Origin: Gymnopus androsaceus JB14 | Lineage: Eukaryota > Basidiomycota > Agaricomycetes > Agaricales > Omphalotaceae | Direction of reading: 5' to 3' | NCBI GenBank assembly: GCA_009733575.1 | Contig: ML769675.1 | Span: forward strand, 1 to 64,000 | DNA length: 64,000 nt | Part shown: piece after piece, positions 1 through 10,761 of the stretch | How positions within the stretch are numbered: the first letter of the stretch is position 1 | Layout of the letters: the number at the start of each line of letters is the position of its first letter | Notes under the pieces: generated by a model | Database searches by the model: none | What the model saw: the letters and a program-made list of their open reading frames with translations, nothing else | What the model was told of the DNA's origin: nothing | Program-made: the position numbers and the translations under genes

Positions 1-740
1 GCAAGGAGAAGGTGATGCAACATGTGAGCTACCTGGATTGGGTGCATAATGGGAAACCAAAGATTGCACCAGTGGACTGGATACCTCTGGCTCTCTCTTA
101 TCAGTGCACTCTTCATATGTCCCACTGTCCGAAGTGTTGACTTACCAACAGCAGATAGGAGGTACAATGTGCCCTTCTTCAATGCTGCACTTGCACGTTT
201 TATTGTGCAGCTTCATAATCCAGCTTTATCTGGAGCTCTACTTGAAGCTGCAGCTCTTGACATTGACACTGACTTCAGGTTCAAGATTGGAGTATACCAT
301 CTCATAAAATACACACGTATTAATCCAGTCACACTTGCATGCGGGACTTTCGACTCAATCCACATTCAGCCTTCAAGTCGAGATCGCCGCAATCAACCAG
401 TCCCAGGTAGATTTGATGCAGCTTTGGTTAGAATTCGCGATGATACCAATGAACCTGTGAAAGGTATGTGAATATAGTATATGATAAAATTGAAACTGCT
501 GACAAGCTGAAATTTGCAAGCATTCCATGTTGGTCAAGTTTGTTTGGTGTTCTCGCTCCCTCTTGTGATTATGAGCAACTTGTGCAAAGATGTTCATTTT
601 CCAAGTGGCTGAAGCACCTTGCGTAACACCATGCTTTGGAAAAGTTGCAGATCAAACTTGGACCAGCAGTAATGTGATGGACAAGTGCAAATCATTCTTG
701 GTGAACCCATTTCCTGACCAGCATGACCATTTACTGTATG
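1..740 (+). pseudogene. Decayed C-terminal part of a Plavaka/CACTA-like transposase
   Basis: Seen: an open stretch from 49 contains residues like ARFIVQLHNP, then a basic segment ending in GRFDAALVRI. A plausible 57-nt intron (464-520) restores a continuation VGQVCLVFSLP that stops at 610-612. A further block at about 660-739 reads WTSSNVMDKCKSFLVNPF in a third frame. Known: this order (ARF..QLHNP, RFDxALV, QVRVVFSLP-like, WTSSNV..C..FFVNPF) is how I remember the C-terminal region (DUF6830-like) of agaricomycete Plavaka-type CACTA transposases. Inferred: a relic, because the frames shift and upstream codons contain stops. The element continues left of the window. Family recognised from pattern memory only. 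Confidence 0.6.
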
Positions 741-1655
741 TACTTTGAGTACTCAATTTGTGTAGGAATGTTGCTTCTTGTTGAATAAAATGTAATATTA
801 TAGGACAAATTTGCATCAACCATCACATATTTGTATAATATTGCATAAAAACTGTGTTTATGCCTACTTTATGCATTTCTTGTCATTTTAATGCTAATTT
901 TGCATATTAAGGTTTTCCTGATGGTATGGAGTAGAGTACAGTTGAAGGCCAACTTTGGTAGCAAACGAGACCTCGAGCTACTTACTTGGAATGACAGATA
1001 TACACCACCGGACGGGTGCTACGAAGCATGAAGGCTCCCAAGGTTTCATTTCTACGGTATTCTACTTGACATGGGTTCTTGAAGGATGGGTGAATAATTG
1101 GCCCATTGTCATGATATGGTGACATTCAAGGTAAGTACTTAAAATTGTTGCAAAATTCACTTCCAACTAACTCAGGCCTTAGTTCAGCTGGACTCAATTG
1201 GTGAGTGGTTGATTTATGCAGTATAACGACTAAATAATATTTTAAAATTTTTCATCCACTGGCAGCTACACAAATCACAAGACAGAGAAGTCTATCCTAT
1301 CGAGAATAGGATTGTGTAGCCTCTGCTTTCTGATTGGCGATATGCAGCACTAGAGGTACCTTTGTTTCGATTCCTTTCTGAAAGTTGCGGGAGTGACTCC
1401 CACCTTCCAGACTCCAGACTACTGTCGTCCATCAGAACATATATATATATTGCAATTTGGAGGGCGTGGTTGAGGGGTAACTATAGACTAGGGTGGCCAG
1501 TTCCGTTTGGTCGCCACCTATGTTATTTTGCAAACTCGGAGAATGGCGGGTTCACAAGCCTAGGGTAACTAAATTATTTATCTTGTACTAGTTACAATCC
1601 CCATCGCCTCCGGCAGTTCTGAAGACGGGACCACGCTGTGTATCCATCTGCTATC
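741..1655. other. No gene recognised; AT-rich transposon flank
   Basis: Nothing in the six frames looks like a conserved protein. The stretch is AT-rich, with a short TA microsatellite near 1440-1450. It probably holds the rest of the decayed Plavaka-like element and the upstream region of the halogenase-like gene. Confidence 0.4.
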
Positions 1656-1662
1656 TATAAAT
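1656..1662 (+). promoter_or_regulatory. TATA box of the halogenase-like gene
   Basis: TATAAAT lies 60 nt upstream of the ATG at 1722, a normal basidiomycete core-promoter spacing, with a pyrimidine-rich stretch between. Confidence 0.5.
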
Positions 1663-1721
1663 CAGCAGTTTTCAAATTCGTCTTCTTCAGCTTTTCTTTC
1701 CCTGTCTCTCCATCCAGCAAT

Positions 1722-3925
1722 ATGTTCATCCTACCCAATTCTACCTTCCATGACAAGATCACTGCCAACCCTGACATGACGGAGAGTGAGTGCAGCTCTT
1801 TGCTCCCTTCGTAGCACCATTACATCAGGAAAAATGGTCTGGGCCAAGGATAGCCTAGGTAACCTAAGCCTCCTAGGCTACAGGGCTGGACTTGGGATGG
1901 CCTAGGCAGCCTAGGCCTCCTAGGTTACCTAGGACTATCTCAGGCTGCCTGAGGTTTCCCCAGGGTTCTTCCAGGTTTCCTCAGGTTTTCTCAGGTTTCT
2001 CAGGTTTTCTCAGGTTTTCTCAGGTTTTCTCAGGTGACTCAGGTTGTCAAAAGTCCACCCCCTAATTCCTAGGTCATCCTAAAGGAACCTAGGCAACCTA
2101 GGTGGCCTAGGTGGCCTAGGTGTCTTTGAGTTACCTTGAGGTTAACTTCAGGCCATCCAAGGCCCAAACAGTTTTCCTGATGTAGTGATGATAATTTAGC
2201 TGAACTTCTCAACTCTGGTAATGTTCGGAGCGAGCCTGCTGCAGAGAACGACATTACAGTATGTGGTGCTGGGATTCATGGTTTGATCTATGCGATCCAT
2301 GCTCGTAAGGTCCACCCCGACGCAAATTTGAGGATCTCCCTTTTTGAGAAGTCCCCAAGACCTCAATGGAAGGCGAGTATTATAACTAATTTTGTGGAAT
2401 AATAATAGTTTCTTATCATACTCAGATTGGTGAATCAACTCTCCCTCATTTCACTCAATGGACTAAATCAGCAGGCATGCAGGCTGAGGTATGCTGTGAC
2501 TTCAAGTTGTTGCATACCAGTCTGATTAAATACAAACAGTACCTCTTGCGTTTCTTCGGACTGCATAACGGACTCAAGTTTTTTCTTGGATTGAGAGAAA
2601 CCAGATGAATACACTGCATTCTGCAACAATGGTGCTCCTCCAGTAATACGACTATTTTTCCTAATCAGCTTGCCAATACTGAACAATTTATGCTAGTTCC
2701 TTGCTCCAGGATTTCAGCTACAGAGAAGTATGTCTGAGCTTGTGTTCACAGTTTTTGCTCAGCGCCTTGGTGTGAATGTATAGCATGGACATGCTGCAGA
2801 CGTCTGAAACGCTATCCTATCTGGAGAAGGGGACACCGTCCCAATTATCCAACAGTCTGATAAATCAAGAACAGTTGTTGTGAAGACCCCGCTTGTTGTT
2901 GACGGCACGGGTCGTTCAATACGCGAGTAAGGCTGCACATGTGAAGCATTTTGAAAACTTCAACACTAATGCCTTCTTTGGGTATTTTGAAGCCATCAAC
3001 GAAGACGGTATTCCAGAAGTAAGAGAATACAAAAACCCTTTAAGCTTGGTGAATTGACGAATATATCTTGTTTCAGGAACTTGAAGGATTCGAAGGAGGC
3101 CACACTAGCCACATCTGCTTCCCTGAAGGATGGATGTATCTCATCCGTATGCTTTCTTGGCATGACTCCCCAATGGAGAACTTGCTTGACATGATCAACT
3201 ATATTCTTCACCACGCTGAGATGGGCACTCCTCATGATGAAATGCCATCTGTAGGTACTTTTTCATACACTCTCCAGCTGTGTATTGACTTCGAATGGTA
3301 GAGTGCAGAGTTGTGCAAAATGTTCGGTTGTAAGACGAAGTGGATATGGAGTATTGGATATGCTTGTAGAGATGACACCACGTATCCCGACGACTTGACC
3401 AGTCACGGAGCCACTGAAGCTGAACGCTGATTCAACTTCATTACACAGAAGTACAAGAAGCTTGGAGATGTTATGCGCCACTTTGCTCTCCTGCATGATT
3501 ATCATGGTATGTCATACGTGCTTCATAATATCTATTGACTATACATCTCACTTGTACGCTCATAAAGGACCAGGGACTTCGTGGTACATCCGTAAACAAT
3601 TAAGCTATCAATCCGAAGTCATTTCTGGCCCCGGATGGGTCACTGTTGGTGATGGTATTGGTTTCACCAACCCCCTTTTGAGTCCTGGAATCAATGCTGG
3701 AATGGCATCCACGACATTTGCTGCCAAGCTTACTCTTGCTTCACTCGAGTCCAAGACAGAAGAGGAGCGCGTAGCAGTGTGGAAGAAGTACGACAAGTAT
3801 TGTGAGGGCGCGGTTCCATCATTATATCTTATGAGACCAAGTAAGCATTTACGCTAGGTTCACCCCACCCTGCTCAGTTTCCATTTCCGAATCGCCTTTC
3901 CTTACGCTGTTCCCAGGAGCACCAT
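1722..3925 (+). pseudogene. Flavin-dependent halogenase-like monooxygenase, 5' part, interrupted and degraded
   Basis: Seen: ATG 1722, exon 1 to 1785, then exons from 2200, 2426, 2540, about 2695, about 3077 and about 3570, ending at the donor at 3841. Residues include the FAD motif VCGAGIHGLIYA, KIGESTLPHF, a HTSHICFPEGW block and WVTVGDGIGFTNPLLSPG. Known: a GxGxxG nucleotide fold, a GES motif and a late GDA/PLxSxG block are arranged like this in the Trp-halogenase/flavin monooxygenase group. Odd: a frameshift near 2603, in-frame stops at 2781, 2805, 2928 and 3428, a GC-AG intron (donor 2373), and a repeat block inside intron 1. After a short exon at 3917 the gene is cut at 3925/3926 by mobile DNA and resumes at 16711. 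The substrate is unknown. It could be a non-halogenating flavin oxidase of the same fold. Confidence 0.7.
1850..2135. repeat. CCTAGG / CAGGTTTTCT palindrome-rich block inside intron 1
   Basis: Eleven copies of the palindrome CCTAGG are arranged in two arms (about 1853-1935 and 2067-2125) around a core of about ten-base repeats close to CAGGTTTTCT (about 1965-2045). The block swells intron 1 of the halogenase-like gene to 414 nt (1786-2199), while its other introns are about 50-60 nt. It looks like an inserted foldback or tandem-repeat element; no terminal duplication was identified. Confidence 0.7.
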
Positions 3926-3978
3926 GTAAGCCTAATGAATTGGCCCTGTAATTACCATCTGCCATTACATTATCCCCC
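3926..3978 (+). repeat. Left terminal inverted repeat of outer element
   Basis: Imperfect inverted match to 16651-16708. Shared blocks are CCTAATG, TTGGCCC, TGTAATT and ATTACATTATCCCCC. Confidence 0.7.
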
Positions 3979-4061
3979 CTGCTGCACTACCCACAGCCAG
4001 TCCGCATTAGATTAGGCTCCTGTCACATTAGATTATGCCATGTCTCATTATAAACAGCCTG

Positions 4062-4125
4062 ATTGTCGATTAGTAGCATACTTTTGGCAAAACTCTCCTT
4101 ACTGATTTTATTTACACCAAACAAC
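4062..4125 (+). repeat. Left terminal inverted repeat of inner Tc1-like element
   Basis: Near-perfect inverted match to 16171-16231, with one or two mismatches and a one-base gap. Confidence 0.8.
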
Positions 4126-4445
4126 ACTGATGTCATGCCGGACCTCAAGGCACCCTACATCATCATAGCCTCAACGCCTCATGCTCTCATTACCACGTCA
4201 TGGTCCACCTGCATATTCCTCGGGTCCCTTGACACTAGACCATCTGAGGAACATTTTTCTCTACAACTTGATATATCTGAACCTGGGAGCATGTTGAGAA
4301 CTGGACTTCAGCGACCTTTGAGCAACTCTCAGCCTTTGCCCCGCAAGTATACCTTTCCTCTTTGCTTTGCTTCTGCAAATCTGTTTCCTGAGCCTCACAA
4401 TTGAATTGATAAATGTGCTCCATTCCAAGCTTGTTCCGGGGGCTT

Positions 4446-5087
4446 GAATGAGAGTATAAAAGGGAGAGAGTACATAGGTGAGTCTTTCGCTGAACATGCC
4501 TAACAAAAAACTTACTCCAGAGGACATAGAATGCTTTCAACGTCGTGGCGCCTCGTGCCAGCTACTGGCTAGGTGTCCTACTGACTCATCCTTTTATCCA
4601 TGGACCTCCTGTGAATGGTCACCAGATCGCTCCCACAGCAAGCTCCTCCTCACAAACCAAGGACCTTATCCTCCTCAGTATCTGCCTCCGCCTGGACCTC
4701 CACCTGGTTTATCACTTGCAAGGTCCTCACCACCTCCTGGACCCCACCTGGTTATCACTTGCAAGGTCCTCTGCCACCCTCCATACTGGCCCTGTATTTC
4801 CAGCAACAGCCTCCATCTCATTACTGAACCCATCTCACTCAAAATGTGAATCCTCTACTCCCAACAGATCCAATCCTCCATAGTATGTGGCTGCTCTCAA
4901 AATTTGTTTCTTGCACTAATGGCCATCTTCTAACCTGCAGTTGATGATGATCATATTACTGTGTCCATTCCACAGAACACAACTGTTGTTTGGTGTGTGG
5001 TTAGCCGTACAACACTCCATCACCCCAGGACTTGGCTTTGCCCCCGACTTCCTAACTCCTCGTGGTCTTCGTGCGTCCTCAAATATA
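4446..5087 (+). pseudogene. Degenerate paralog of the accessory gene at 9.4-10.5 kb
   Basis: A TATAAAAG at about 4454 is followed by ATG 4496 (MPNKKLTPEDIECFQ) and a Pro/Ser-rich stretch with an internal repeat (TTATCACTTGCAAGGTCCTC-like, near 4708 and 4753). At 5005-5040 the bases closely match 9416-9455, the start of the recognisable part of the accessory gene (shared CCGTACAACACTCCATC). No long conserved frame survives, and a MITE interrupts the sequence at 5088. Inferred: a second, decayed copy of the same gene. Confidence 0.35.
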
Positions 5088-5877
5088 GTTATGGAACAGC
5101 CCACTAGGGATCTGCACTATAACTGTAGATATGGCTTACAGTTACAGTTATACAGGTACTTGTAATTGTTTGGAGTAAATTCATCCTCAAGGTTTTGGTA
5201 TCTTTTCTGTTGTTTTCTATTGTGTATTTTTCCGAAATTCCATGAACAGTTGGTTGTAATAGTACAAGATACCCAGTCCCTGCATCGCTTACTTATGCAT
5301 TATACTCATCACTGAGTTTATCAGTATCTACTCTCAATACCAGCCATACATTCTAGTCATAGCAGTTACTCATAAGCATTAAAAGTAGGGCTGCCATTGC
5401 AACACACAGATCATATCATTGCTTCTGTAACCAGTATTAATCAACAGTTACCTTAGGCTGTCAAAGTACTATGTATATCCCAATCACGCTAAACTCCATT
5501 CACATTACGTACCTTTCTGAGATTACCCAAGTTTACATTGACACTACACTTGCATGGTAATTGATAGTCTGGTAACTGTCATAACTCAGACATAAAAAGC
5601 CATACTCCTCATGTTAGTGATTATACTGTTAGTTTACCATGGTACTGAGCATATACTGTACTCATAGTCAATTACATGATTGAATAGTTAGTCCAAAACC
5701 AGTAATGATACTGATAATCTTGCTTGTATGAGATACCTGTACAGCAACCATAAAAACATGGGCTGGTAAAAAGCTGTCCTCAGACACTCTTTACAGTACA
5801 TATACAGTAACCTGTATAACTGTAACTGTAAGCATCATAACAGTTATAGTGCAGATCCCTAGTAGCTGTTCCATAAC
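5088..5877. mobile_element. MITE-like element with about 75-bp inverted repeats
   Basis: 5088-5163 and the reverse complement of about 5803-5877 match closely, beginning GTTATGGAACAG and including ACTAGGGATCTGCACTATAA. The 790-bp element has no coding capacity. A clean target duplication is not visible. Confidence 0.75.
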
Positions 5878-5942
5878 CATGTTAACATGGCAAGTACCAT
5901 AACTGTATTTATAACTTTATATAGGTGATATTTTAACATATA

Positions 5943-6210
5943 CAGTGACAGCCAAAAATCAAACCTCACCCCCGATTCAGGCAAACTGCATTGCATCACC
6001 AGGCTCTTACCACACATAAAAAGTCCACCTCATGTCAACATTAGTAATTTTCAGGTGAATATGGCCTGTATTCACACCAGGAATAGCACAGAGTACGGTA
6101 CATAGTTGTAATACTACAGTATTGCCAAAAAAGCAGTACAAAAAAAGTTTAGTGCCAGGAATGTATGCGGCTCCCAAATCAGGGGTGTAGGTTTGATTTT
6201 GCTGTCACTG
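5943..6210. mobile_element. 268-bp MITE flanked by TA (Tc1/mariner-type)
   Basis: The ends CAGTGACAGC...GCTGTCACTG are inverted repeats extending about 35 bp with a few differences (CAAACCT, ACCCC, GATT blocks). TA sits at both junctions (5941-5942, 6211-6212), the target duplication typical of Tc1/mariner-mobilised elements. No coding capacity. Confidence 0.75.
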
Positions 6211-6290
6211 TATATGGTGGTACCATAACAATATTCATACAGTGCTACTGTAAGAATATTTATACAGTGCCACTGTAACCATATTTATAT

Positions 6291-6510
6291 GGTGCCACTG
6301 TAGATATAGTGCCACCCTAACCATATTCACACAGTGCCACCCATGACCATATTTTATAGTGCCACTGTAATCGTACTGGTGCCACTGTAAATATAGTGCC
6401 ACCCTAACCATATTCACACAGTGCCACCATGACCCTATTTTATAGTGCCACTGTAATCGTACTGGTGCCACTGTAAATATAGTGCCACTCTAATCATATT
6501 TATAGAATGT
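6291..6510. repeat. 86-87-bp tandem repeat, about 2.5 copies
   Basis: Units start at 6291, 6378 and 6464, each opening with GGTGCCACTGTA and carrying ATAGTGCCACCCTAACC and TCGTACTG. Shorter TGCCACTGTA-type sub-repeats spread over 6240-6500. Confidence 0.8.
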
Positions 6511-6589
6511 CATCATAACCATATATGGTATGGTGTATATCCCTACCCCTGCTGCTGTTTTATGAGAAATTTCTGATTTTTTGTGATTA

Positions 6590-7080
6590 TTATCCATTAT
6601 TGGGTTTTTTTTTGCAAAAGATCCAGGGTCATGTGATTCTGATACATCCCTGAATATTTTCCACATTTTTTACAATTTTTCCAGGATTTTTCCGGGATTT
6701 ATGAGGCCTAATTTTTGATTTTTCCACAAAATAAGCCCCTGTGGGCGCTAAAATCAAGTCCAAATCATGTGACAAGAATTAAAGTTGGTACAGGGTGCAT
6801 TCCCACTGCCTGAATATTTTCAGTATTTTTCATGATTTTTTCAGTATTTATCAAGCCTAATTACCGACATTTTTTCCAAAATAAGCGCCGGAGGGCGGGA
6901 AATAAGCGCCGGTGAGCGCACTATGCTATAGGTGCCAGTGGGCGGGCATCGGGCTAGGTGTATCACCTTATCACAATCTTTTTAAAAACTTATGGATAAA
7001 CAGTATTTGATGGTATTCTGCCATTTTGGGAGGGTGCCGAAGGTGCCGTGGGCCGCCGAATAAGCGCCCTGAGTGCCAGG
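6590..7080. repeat. Diverged direct repeat with AATAAGCGCC blocks
   Basis: About 6645-6750 and 6810-6900 are diverged direct copies. Each runs from TGAATATTTTC through a T-rich stretch and (A/G)GCCTAAT to a CAAAATAAGC(C/G)CC(T/G)G block. The AATAAGCGCC motif recurs to about 7065. No coding potential; probably the end of another decayed element. Confidence 0.5.
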
Positions 7081-7284
7081 CCGGATTTTATCAGCTGCCC
7101 GGCCATATTCCCGGGGCTCCAGAAGTTATCGTAGCTCTTTACAAAAGCTCTACGAAGTCTTATCAACATTTTTTTAAAAGGCTTTACAGCATCGGTTGAA
7201 AGAATTAATAGTATATGACAACTAAGTTATACCTGAGCTATAATCAGCGAACGCAAAATTCGCATTAGCGAGAAAAGACTCACT

Positions 7285-7588
7285 TCAAAGAATCCTACCC
7301 ACAAAGCCCTTAAGAACGGCTTCGCACTTCAAAACTCCAATCGTACGGGCAGACACTCTGGTGACAGTGCACACTAAATGACGAAGGGCACTCAAAATTC
7401 CGGTCAACAGTACTAATGAATCATGAGAGAATAGATCGTAAATTTGAGACACTCCGGACATACCAAGTAGTTTCCTTGCTGACCCCCTGACTACTTTCGG
7501 TAAAGTTTCGTCGCCACTCTTCTTGCCACCAACGTTGCGAGATCCAGCTAGACCTTGAGGAGACTTGTGCGACTGGCTACCAGGCATT
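7285..7588 (-). CDS. Small unknown ORF inside the composite element
   Basis: ATG at 7588 opens a 100-codon frame on the minus strand. TATATATA at about 7710-7717 lies upstream, a plausible core promoter. The product starts MPGSQSHKSPQGL, is basic and Ser/Gly-rich, and has no motif I recognise. Upstream minus-strand frames to 8166 are hydrophobic but disconnected and may be chance. No function is proposed; it may be part of a degraded transposon gene. Confidence 0.25.
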
Positions 7589-8447
7589 TGTCGCAGTACT
7601 AGAGTAGAGATGACTTGTGTGAAGACATGTAAAGCAATTGAAGGACTTATTAAAGTTCGAGCGAGAGGAAGTAAAAAGGGACAAAAGGGAAAACTGTGAA
7701 CCACCCCGGTATATATACGGCGGGAACAATAAGGGCCACTCGAACAAGATAAGACCCTGCCGAGTGCACCAAAAAGGACAACAATGATAATAAAAAATGG
7801 TCAAAGCTGTATATATTGATATTGATTTTATGTACATCCAGAACTAGCCACGAAGTAAGTATAACAAGTCCGCTTGCGAAAAGATAACTGACCTTTGCGT
7901 CCAAACCGAGGAAATCACTTGCAAAATTACAGGTCAGATTCATTCTTGGTAACTCAGCAACGGACCCATTATGAACAGTTCCGCCTACAATTGACGTTTT
8001 TCTTGTTAGTCATCCACTCAAGACCGAAATCAAAGAGTAGACAACCACAAGAAATGGTCGATAATAGGTGGATAAAGGCGTGCAATGAATCGCAGATACG
8101 GAGGAAGAAGTTGGAGAAATTTACAAGCGTCCAGACCCGCCTTAGTAATGCCGAGAGCTGAGCCAAGTTCCAGCGCTTAATTATTTTCTGCTTTGCTCTA
8201 CTACCTATTCAGTCACAGTGACTTCTCTCTGCCATTGTTTTCTGGCAATCTGCTCCTTCAACGCCAGTTGAAGGATCTGTAGTCTAATTGACTACTTTTT
8301 CCATTTACTTTTTCATTAGGTATGGTGAACTTTTGAGCGCTTGGCCAAGGTTGAGCTTGGACCAGGAGGCCAACTATTGTCCTTCAGTGGCCTTTGATCA
8401 AAGCAGGTGAGGTTTTATATCTATTGTTCTTCAAGTGGCCTGAATGG

Positions 8448-8889
8448 TATAAAAGCAGCCATGCCATATCCACTTTCTCTTTACGACCCGCTTTCTTTCA
8501 TCTGACTCTGCCACGATGCCCAACGCCGAACCATCTAACACACCTCCTCCCGCATACACCCCCGACATTCCTCCTGCTACTACTGCGCTCGTGCGGTTCC
8601 TGCATAAGCTGGTACCGCTCGTGAACCAGCTGCAAAGAAGGGAGAGAGTACAGATATCCACCTGCGGGTAGTTGAGCTAATAAAACAAAACTATATCAAG
8701 GAGTTTGAGAAGCAAGTCACCAAACATGGCTCGAATTTCATAGGGAGTGCAGTTGTTAACAAATGGAGGAAAGATACTTCGGAGGCTATCTTGGCATTAA
8801 TTGAAGCTGGGACGGTGCCATTTCAGAATATCCAATTGACTGAAGGGAGGAAGAACAGTAATTTGACTGTCAGTTCAACTTCGTGGTGA
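8448..8889 (+). pseudogene. Possible 5' exon(s) of an accessory gene, frame broken
   Basis: TATAAAAG at 8451 precedes ATG 8516 (MPNAEPSNTPPPAYTPDIPP). The frame ends at 8669. A different frame from about 8640 to 8889 stays open through a charged segment (VVELIKQNYIKEFEKQV). The two could be joined by a frameshift or an unseen intron. The same layout (TATAAAAG followed shortly by MPN...) is seen at 4454-4500, suggesting paralogous 5' ends. No function recognised. Confidence 0.3.
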
Positions 8890-8989
8890 AAGCTTTCTTT
8901 TTTGGCTGCCTATGCTTAGTCTATATGTTTACTCCCTCTTGGTTCCTTTAACCTATACTCATCTTTCCCCTGTCCCTCGTACTCTTGAT

Positions 8990-9375
8990 TTTTATTCCAG
9001 TTTAACCGGTTTAACGGGCACTGGATCTGGTTCCCCATTTAACAATTTATTGTTTGACCTAGTTTAACTACCCAATAATATATAATAAGCCTATGACAAT
9101 TTTTCTGGTGCGTTTTTTGGTTTAAACTTGTTAAACCGCATTTAACGACTTGGGTGTGCTTAGGTCCAGTTTTGCTTGGAAGATGTTCAACGTCGTTGAA
9201 CGCCGGTTTAACAGTGTTGAACAGCTGGGTTAATGAGAAGGAGATCAATGGATTGGTCATTCAAAGGTGTGTTTAACGCCGTTTAACTCATTATTTAATT
9301 GGAGACAGTGTATGGGTGAAATCAGGTTTAATATGTAGTGTACAGTGTTGTTGAACGGTTTAACGAAAAGTTTAT
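8990..9375. repeat. Cluster of GTTTAAC / GTTGAAC motifs
   Basis: About fifteen copies of (G)TTTAAC, GTTGAAC or their complements occur in 390 bp, several back to back (AACCGGTTTAAC, GTTCAACGTCGTTGAAC). They resemble the subterminal repeats of a DNA transposon. No clear terminal duplication was found. Confidence 0.55.
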
Positions 9376-10538
9376 TTGACCCCCTCATGTTTAACGAAGC
9401 TTATCATGTTACTGGCCGTACAACACTCCATCTACCCAGGGACCTTGGCTTTGCCGACTTCTACTCTCGCGTCTGTGTGTGCATGGACTTGGACCCACAG
9501 TCAGCCCGTATTGGATACAAGCTCTCTGGGGATCGAGTACGAGATGCTCCAAATCAGCTATCCAATGCAGTTGATTATCAATTCGCAGTTAATAAGGTGC
9601 TTGAGAAGGTTAGGCATGCACACAGTCGAGAGGTGGTCTTGGTGTTGTTTAATTTGGTACATGGTTTCTTTGTCTACGGTGTATCATGCACTGAATCATT
9701 TGATTTCTAGGGACCTGCAACTCATGCTGCTGAGGGCAGTGTCCGCGGCAAGAAAAGAACTCACAACAAAGTCAATGCTGCCGATACAAACCTCAGCTTT
9801 AATAAAGAGCTTCATGAACTTCGTGAGCATCTTGAGTGTCAAAAGCACCACGGCTGTCACTGCTATATTGACCCCATCACTTCCGAACATAACGAAGTTG
9901 ATATTCCAAACCAGACGCTATGGGCGAAGAAAATAGTAAGTGTTGGTATGCTGACATTTCGGTCTCACTAATTGCTCTGCATTTAGTTCTTGGGCAAGAC
10001 TACAATCAAGAGACCTCTGAACTCAAAGGTCTTTGATCCGAAGGCCAAGAAAGCTTGGATCACTTCATCAACAACTGCAGCATTGGCCGCTCCTCCCATC
10101 CACCTCCATCTAAATGGCATACAACTTTTGAATGCCACAGCTGCTACCACTCAATCCTCGACTCCTCCTTCTTGTGTTCACTCACCTCTACACAACTCCA
10201 GCTCAGTCATAAACCAACCTGTCGAGACCCTAAACCTCACTGAAGATAGTGATGATGACAATGTCATCTACCCTTTGACTGGTGATCTTCTTGCTGAACT
10301 TGACTCACTTTTCCCTGATGCTGGCTATCTGCAATATGAAGATGTATTGGTGAGCACGGGTGTCGCTCATGTCAATGCATTCGCAACAGTTGCACCACAT
10401 TTCTTTACATAAGTTGTGTGTATGTCTGAGAGTCTGGTGACGGCTGTCATCCGATATGCTCAGACTCTTGCTCGTCGTGCACAGAAGGGGAAAGGGAAAA
10501 TGGTTATCAAGGAGGAAAAGGAGAACAAGGTGTATTGA
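9345..10538 (+). CDS. Conserved agaricomycete accessory protein, function unknown
   Basis: Seen: exons about 9345-9656, 9711-9935, 9987-10349 and about 10430-10538, joined by introns with GT-AG ends and matching phases. The first exon encodes LGFADFYSRVCVCMDLDP followed by IGYKLSGDRVRDAP and REVVLVLFNL. The second is basic and ends in a Cys/His group (LECQKHHGCHCYIDP) and LWAKKI; the third is Thr/Ser-rich then acidic; the last is Lys-rich. Known: I recall similar arrangements (MELDP..GYK...R..PR, C..H.C.CYV, WAR) in many multicopy agaricomycete proteins of unknown role. Its place inside a transposon and a decayed copy at 4.5-5.1 kb suggest it travels with mobile DNA. The true start is uncertain, as upstream codons run into a repeat cluster. 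It could be a DNA-binding accessory factor, but nothing proves this. Confidence 0.5.
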
Positions 10539-10675
10539 CATGACCCTGCTTGCTAGTATCTGATTTGCTTGATTTGCTTGATTTGCTCAATGTTCTGATA
10601 GATGTTTGAATTCTTGTCATAGACATGGTGTTGTTCATACTGTAAATTATTGTTATGTATATATCAACCTGACAC

Positions 10676-10761
10676 GCACCCTGTATAATTTTGGTAGTAG
10701 CCATACATGCACCTTGTATAATTTCAGTAGTAGCCATACATGCACCCAGTATAATTATGTA
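10676..10761. repeat. 33-bp tandem repeat, 2.6 copies
   Basis: Units at 10676, 10709 and 10742 (partial) read GCACC(C/T)TGTATAATTT then GTAGTAGCCATACAT. The third is cut by the TA insertion site of the next transposon, showing that the repeat predates that insertion. Confidence 0.8.

Noticed and set aside
7650..8166. Hydrophobic minus-strand frames that could be a membrane protein
   Set aside because: The frames do not join by phase-consistent introns and the composition is that of AT-rich noise inside a composite transposon.
10560..10590. Short GATTTGCTT repeats, considered as part of a CRISPR-like array
   Set aside because: Only three 9-bp units without spacers, in a eukaryotic genome.
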